A stretch of 54,890 nt of DNA. Source: Pseudomonadota bacterium. Its GTDB lineage: Bacteria; Bdellovibrionota_C; UBA2361; OMIW01. Below the pieces are notes generated by a model, which was not told the DNA's origin, made no database searches, and was given only the letters and a program-made list of their open reading frames with translations. Below are positions 52,272-54,890 of the stretch, in pieces. Numbering within the stretch: the first letter of the stretch is position 1; each line of letters begins with the position of its first letter. The stretch covers positions 1-54,890 of the forward strand of contig OMIW01000142.1 in NCBI GenBank assembly GCA_900299205.1. Reading direction: 5' to 3'. A program made the position numbers and the translations under genes.

Positions 52272-54326
52272 ATGCGTCCCCGTCTCACTGTTATTCTTAC
52301 CATTCTCTCTTTTATCAGCTATCTCATCACTCATCTTCTTTTTCTTCAGGATTTTCCTATCTATTTTTTCTGTGATGAGGCGTACATCGGTAACAAGATT
52401 CACGAGCTGATTGCTCATAATTTTTCGGATGCATCTGGGCGGTTTCTTCCGCTCTACTACGAAAAAGCCCCTCAGCGGTGGGTTCCGCAGATCTCTTTGT
52501 ACCTTTACCTTCCCTTCGTGATGTTGTTTGGTGGTGGTATCGCAGCATTACGCGCAGGAACCGTCATCCTTTCGATTCCGGGGCTTATTGCGCTGTATCG
52601 ATTGGCCAAGGATGCTCTCCGATTGAAGGAGCCGTGGCTTGTTGTCGCAATCTTGGGCTCGCTGCCGGTGTGGTTCCTCCATGTCCGCACCGTTTTTGAG
52701 ACCGCTCTCATTATTCCCTTCCTTGCGATCTACCTCTGGCAGCTGACCCGGTGGCTCAATGGCGATAGACGGGCGGTCTTCGGCGCACCGATCACCGGTG
52801 CACTTCTTTTCTATTCCCATTTTTCTGGTTCGATCGCTTTTGTAGCGACCTCTCTTTCAGTTCTCCTTCTCAATCTGATTTCCATCGGACGACAGTGGCG
52901 TCGCGCTCTGATTTCAGGCGGGATTCTTCTCGTCCTTATGATTCCCTTTCTGATATTCTCTCAGCGAAGTCCAGGAGCGATGGCTGAACAGCTCTTCGTC
53001 GTCAATTCGCACTGGTATGTTCCCGGACTGAGTACCTCCGAGCGAGCCCAGCTCGCCATGACGTCTTACCTGAACTCATTTTCACTATCATATTGGTTTT
53101 CTCCGGATGGAGGGAGGCAGTACGATGCGGTTCGCCACCTGTGGGGAGGGCGGGGGTATCTGGGGTATTGGATTTTCCCGCTCGTCTTGGGAGGGGTAGG
53201 TATTTCGGTGTGGCGGTGGCGGGACCGGAACTATCGAATCGTGCTCGGCTGTCTCGTGGCATCAACAGCGGCTTCTCTTATCGTCCCCATCATGATTATG
53301 CGGGTGTTCGCGGTGCTCGTGCCGGTTTCGCTGCTCGCCGCGATCTCGATTGACTTCGCGGTAAACCTTGTCTCCTCTACCGCAGCACGCACCACCATGG
53401 TATCAATTCTCGGAGTTGGTTTCGCTTTGTTTCAGGGAAATCTACTTCGGGAAGCCATCACGAGAGGGCCAACCTGGTTCAGCGATTATGGCCTCTACGG
53501 GATGGCATGGGGAACAAAGGAGCTCTACGAATCATTTTTACCCGCCCTCGCCTCCCGTCATCCCGATGCATCTCTTCTTCTGACGAGTTCTTGGGCAAAT
53601 GGCGCTGATAGCTTTAACGAATTTTTTGTTCGGGACGCAACCAGTCCGCTCCACGGGCGGATATCGCTCGTCAACGTCGAGGACTTCAACGCAACCCTTC
53701 GTTCAGGGATTTCCGAGCGGGTGATCATCGTTTTAACCGAAGAGGAGTGGAAGAGGTTTCGGATAAATCCCAAGTTTTCGCTTTCGGAACCTATCGAGAT
53801 TCTGAACCTTCCCGACGGAAGGCCCGGTTTTTTCGCCGCGCATTTTAGCTATTCATCTGAAGCTCGAGAGATCTTCGAGCGGGAGCTCTCGGAGCGGCGC
53901 AAACCGATCACCAGCCGTACTGAACTTGGTTCTCTTGGCGGAGCCATTATCACCCACTCCCAATTCGATATCGGCTCCATCACCGATCTCTTCGATGACA
54001 GCGATTTCTCCCTTGTCCGAACCCCCGCCAATGTCAATCCTCTGATCCTTCAGATAATCCTCGATAGCCCGTCACCGCTCGCCCGAATAAAGGCCCGTCT
54101 CTGGCCGATGACGGTCGATTGGGAGGTTACTCTGACCGATTCGGGTGGCGTGGAGTGTTTTCACCAGAGGGGAAGAGAAAAGAATACCGGTGAAGATGCG
54201 ACGATTGATGTAGATATACCAACCTGCCCAACGGCAAAGGTGATTACCATCAGCTTTGGTGAAGCGGGGTATCACTCGGAGTCGCGGGTTCATGTGAAGA
54301 GGATAACCCTTGAGCAAGGGTCATGA
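52272..54326 (+). CDS. GT-C-type membrane glycosyltransferase (GT39/ArnT-like)
   Basis: About a dozen hydrophobic segments in the first 420 residues, then a soluble domain of about 260 residues. The first outer loop carries FFCDEAYIGNKIHEL (Asp35-Glu36), the acidic pair expected in lipid-phosphate-sugar-dependent GT-C enzymes. Such enzymes move sugars from polyprenyl carriers to lipids, proteins or glycans on the outer face of the inner membrane. The acceptor is unknown. The start at ATG 52272 (MRPRLTVILTILSF) gives a normal first membrane helix; the longer frame from 52137 does not. No strong ribosome site. Confidence 0.72.
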   Translation: MRPRLTVILTILSFISYLITHLLFLQDFPIYFFCDEAYIGNKIHELIAHNFSDASGRFLPLYYEKAPQRWVPQISLYLYLPFVMLFGGGIAALRAGTVILSIPGLIALYRLAKDALRLKEPWLVVAILGSLPVWFLHVRTVFETALIIPFLAIYLWQLTRWLNGDRRAVFGAPITGALLFYSHFSGSIAFVATSLSVLLLNLISIGRQWRRALISGGILLVLMIPFLIFSQRSPGAMAEQLFVVNSHWYVPGLSTSERAQLAMTSYLNSFSLSYWFSPDGGRQYDAVRHLWGGRGYLGYWIFPLVLGGVGISVWRWRDRNYRIVLGCLVASTAASLIVPIMIMRVFAVLVPVSLLAAISIDFAVNLVSSTAARTTMVSILGVGFALFQGNLLREAITRGPTWFSDYGLYGMAWGTKELYESFLPALASRHPDASLLLTSSWANGADSFNEFFVRDATSPLHGRISLVNVEDFNATLRSGISERVIIVLTEEEWKRFRINPKFSLSEPIEILNLPDGRPGFFAAHFSYSSEAREIFERELSERRKPITSRTELGSLGGAIITHSQFDIGSITDLFDDSDFSLVRTPANVNPLILQIILDSPSPLARIKARLWPMTVDWEVTLTDSGGVECFHQRGREKNTGEDATIDVDIPTCPTAKVITISFGEAGYHSESRVHVKRITLEQGS

Positions 54327-54458
54327 AATGACGGATTTGGTCGTTGAGCTGCTCGAGGACCGGCAGAGGGACGAGATAAATTGCCCGTTAAACTGAGAAC
54401 AACACCGCCAAATCGCAAGCTCGGCCGAGGTGAGATGCGGCCGAGCCACGAAAGACCC
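54327..54458. other. Short gap between convergent genes
   Basis: No gene or clear terminator seen. Confidence 0.3.
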
Positions 54459-54890
54459 CTACTGCGCCTCGCCGGTTCGACTGACAAGCGGATTAATCCG
54501 ATAGCACACCCCGCCACTCATGCGGAGGTAAACGAAACCGTCGCGGGTCTTCGCGTTTATGCCGCGCGCCCGAGCACCATTCGCGATCTCACGATTCGTG
54601 CATCTCGGTACTCCACCCGCCGCACAGTATGCCCGCGGACGACGGGTCACATTCCATACTCCGTAATAGCCAAGACGAGCGGCCACTGCTCCATCTGAGT
54701 ACAAAAGCGTTGCGGGAAACGGAGGACACTCACGATTACAGATGAGGGTCGGACCCGCAGCGCGGGGATCGAACCGATTTATGTGGTCGGAGATTTGAGT
54801 CTTGTACAAAAACGCCTTTCCTACCTCGGTCTTCACGGTGCTGCACATCTTCCTGAATGTCCTACTTGTGGGAAGACTCTGCCCCTGAGC
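54459..54890 (-). CDS. Cys-containing hypothetical protein, cut by the window edge
   Basis: The frame is open to the right edge; the ORF-track ATG at 54848 need not be the start. Visible: TLICNRECPPFPATLLYSDG, LGYYGVWNVTRRPRAYCAAGGVPRC and DGFVYLRMSGGVCYRINPL. Several Cys pairs suggest an exported, disulfide-containing protein. No family recognised. It is convergent with the glycosyltransferase gene. Confidence 0.5.
   Translation of the reverse strand, partial: AQGQSLPTSRTFRKMCSTVKTEVGKAFLYKTQISDHINRFDPRAAGPTLICNRECPPFPATLLYSDGAVAARLGYYGVWNVTRRPRAYCAAGGVPRCTNREIANGARARGINAKTRDGFVYLRMSGGVCYRINPLVSRTGEAQ

Noticed and set aside
1-54890. tRNA genes, rRNA genes, CRISPR arrays, prophage
   Set aside because: Looked for cloverleaf-type TTCGA loops, repeat-spacer arrays and phage structural genes by eye; none could be supported. 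A covariance-model scan would be needed to exclude small RNAs.

Overview
The window looks like chromosome-type DNA from a Gram-negative, flagellated bacterium of moderate GC content. Evidence: flagellin and FliG, a TadE-like pilus protein, two lytic transglycosylases, a MurU/AmgK-type cell-wall recycling operon, PgsA, and a giant cyclic-glucan synthase. Core single-copy genes (thrS, ung, rsgA, a bS18 gene, smc, ftsY) argue against an ordinary small plasmid. I cannot name the lineage; the mix would suit a deep-branching proteobacterial or 'deltaproteobacterial' group, and this is only an inference. TTG and GTG starts occur and many genes lack a strong Shine-Dalgarno sequence. Layout, left to right. 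(1) 1-6.1 kb: a decayed TerB/BRCT gene with an in-frame stop, a membrane-anchored DEDDh-type exonuclease relative with altered catalytic positions, a gene-poor 1.3-kb stretch, an M48-type metallopeptidase, a class-I glutamine amidotransferase (peptidase C26) and a hypothetical gene. (2) 6.5-17 kb: ung, thrS and rsgA (minus), a small membrane protein, fliG (minus), then the plus-strand set amgK-like kinase / RapZ C-terminal domain / murU-like nucleotidyltransferase, an ABC exporter, and a minus-strand gene fusing an RRM RNA-binding domain to ribosomal protein bS18, followed by a strong terminator. (3) 17-22 kb: a gene-poor stretch, two small hypotheticals, an M20 peptidase and flagellin overlapping tail to tail, and a lytic transglycosylase. 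(4) 22.2-26.2 kb: a replication and partition module, comprising a plasmid-type RepA-like initiator (minus), an AT-rich 580-bp intergenic region with many TTCACGA motifs in both orientations, parA-parB (plus), and two identical 15-bp palindromes behind parB that look like parS sites. (5) 26.2-34.8 kb: polyprenyl synthase, inositol-phosphatase family protein, lytic transglycosylase, pgsA, smc and ftsY, all plus strand. (6) 35-48.2 kb: an operon of a tandem MoxR-like AAA+ ATPase and an unrecognised 611-residue protein, preceded on the same strand by a 2951-residue cyclic beta-glucan synthase. (7) 48.2-54.9 kb: a perfect 31-bp inverted repeat, a DDE transposase, a TadE-like protein, a small hypothetical, a GT-C-like membrane glycosyltransferase and an edge-truncated exported-type protein. 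How the genes work together: RepA-like, ParA, ParB, the putative parS sites and SMC lie within about 11 kb, so this is probably the replication/segregation centre of the replicon. AmgK, RapZ-CTD and MurU form a plausible peptidoglycan amino-sugar recycling operon with a built-in sensor. The most unusual items are the RRM-bS18 fusion, the plasmid-type origin on a replicon carrying core genes, and the tandem AAA+ gene with its unknown partner. No tRNA, rRNA or CRISPR array was recognised.
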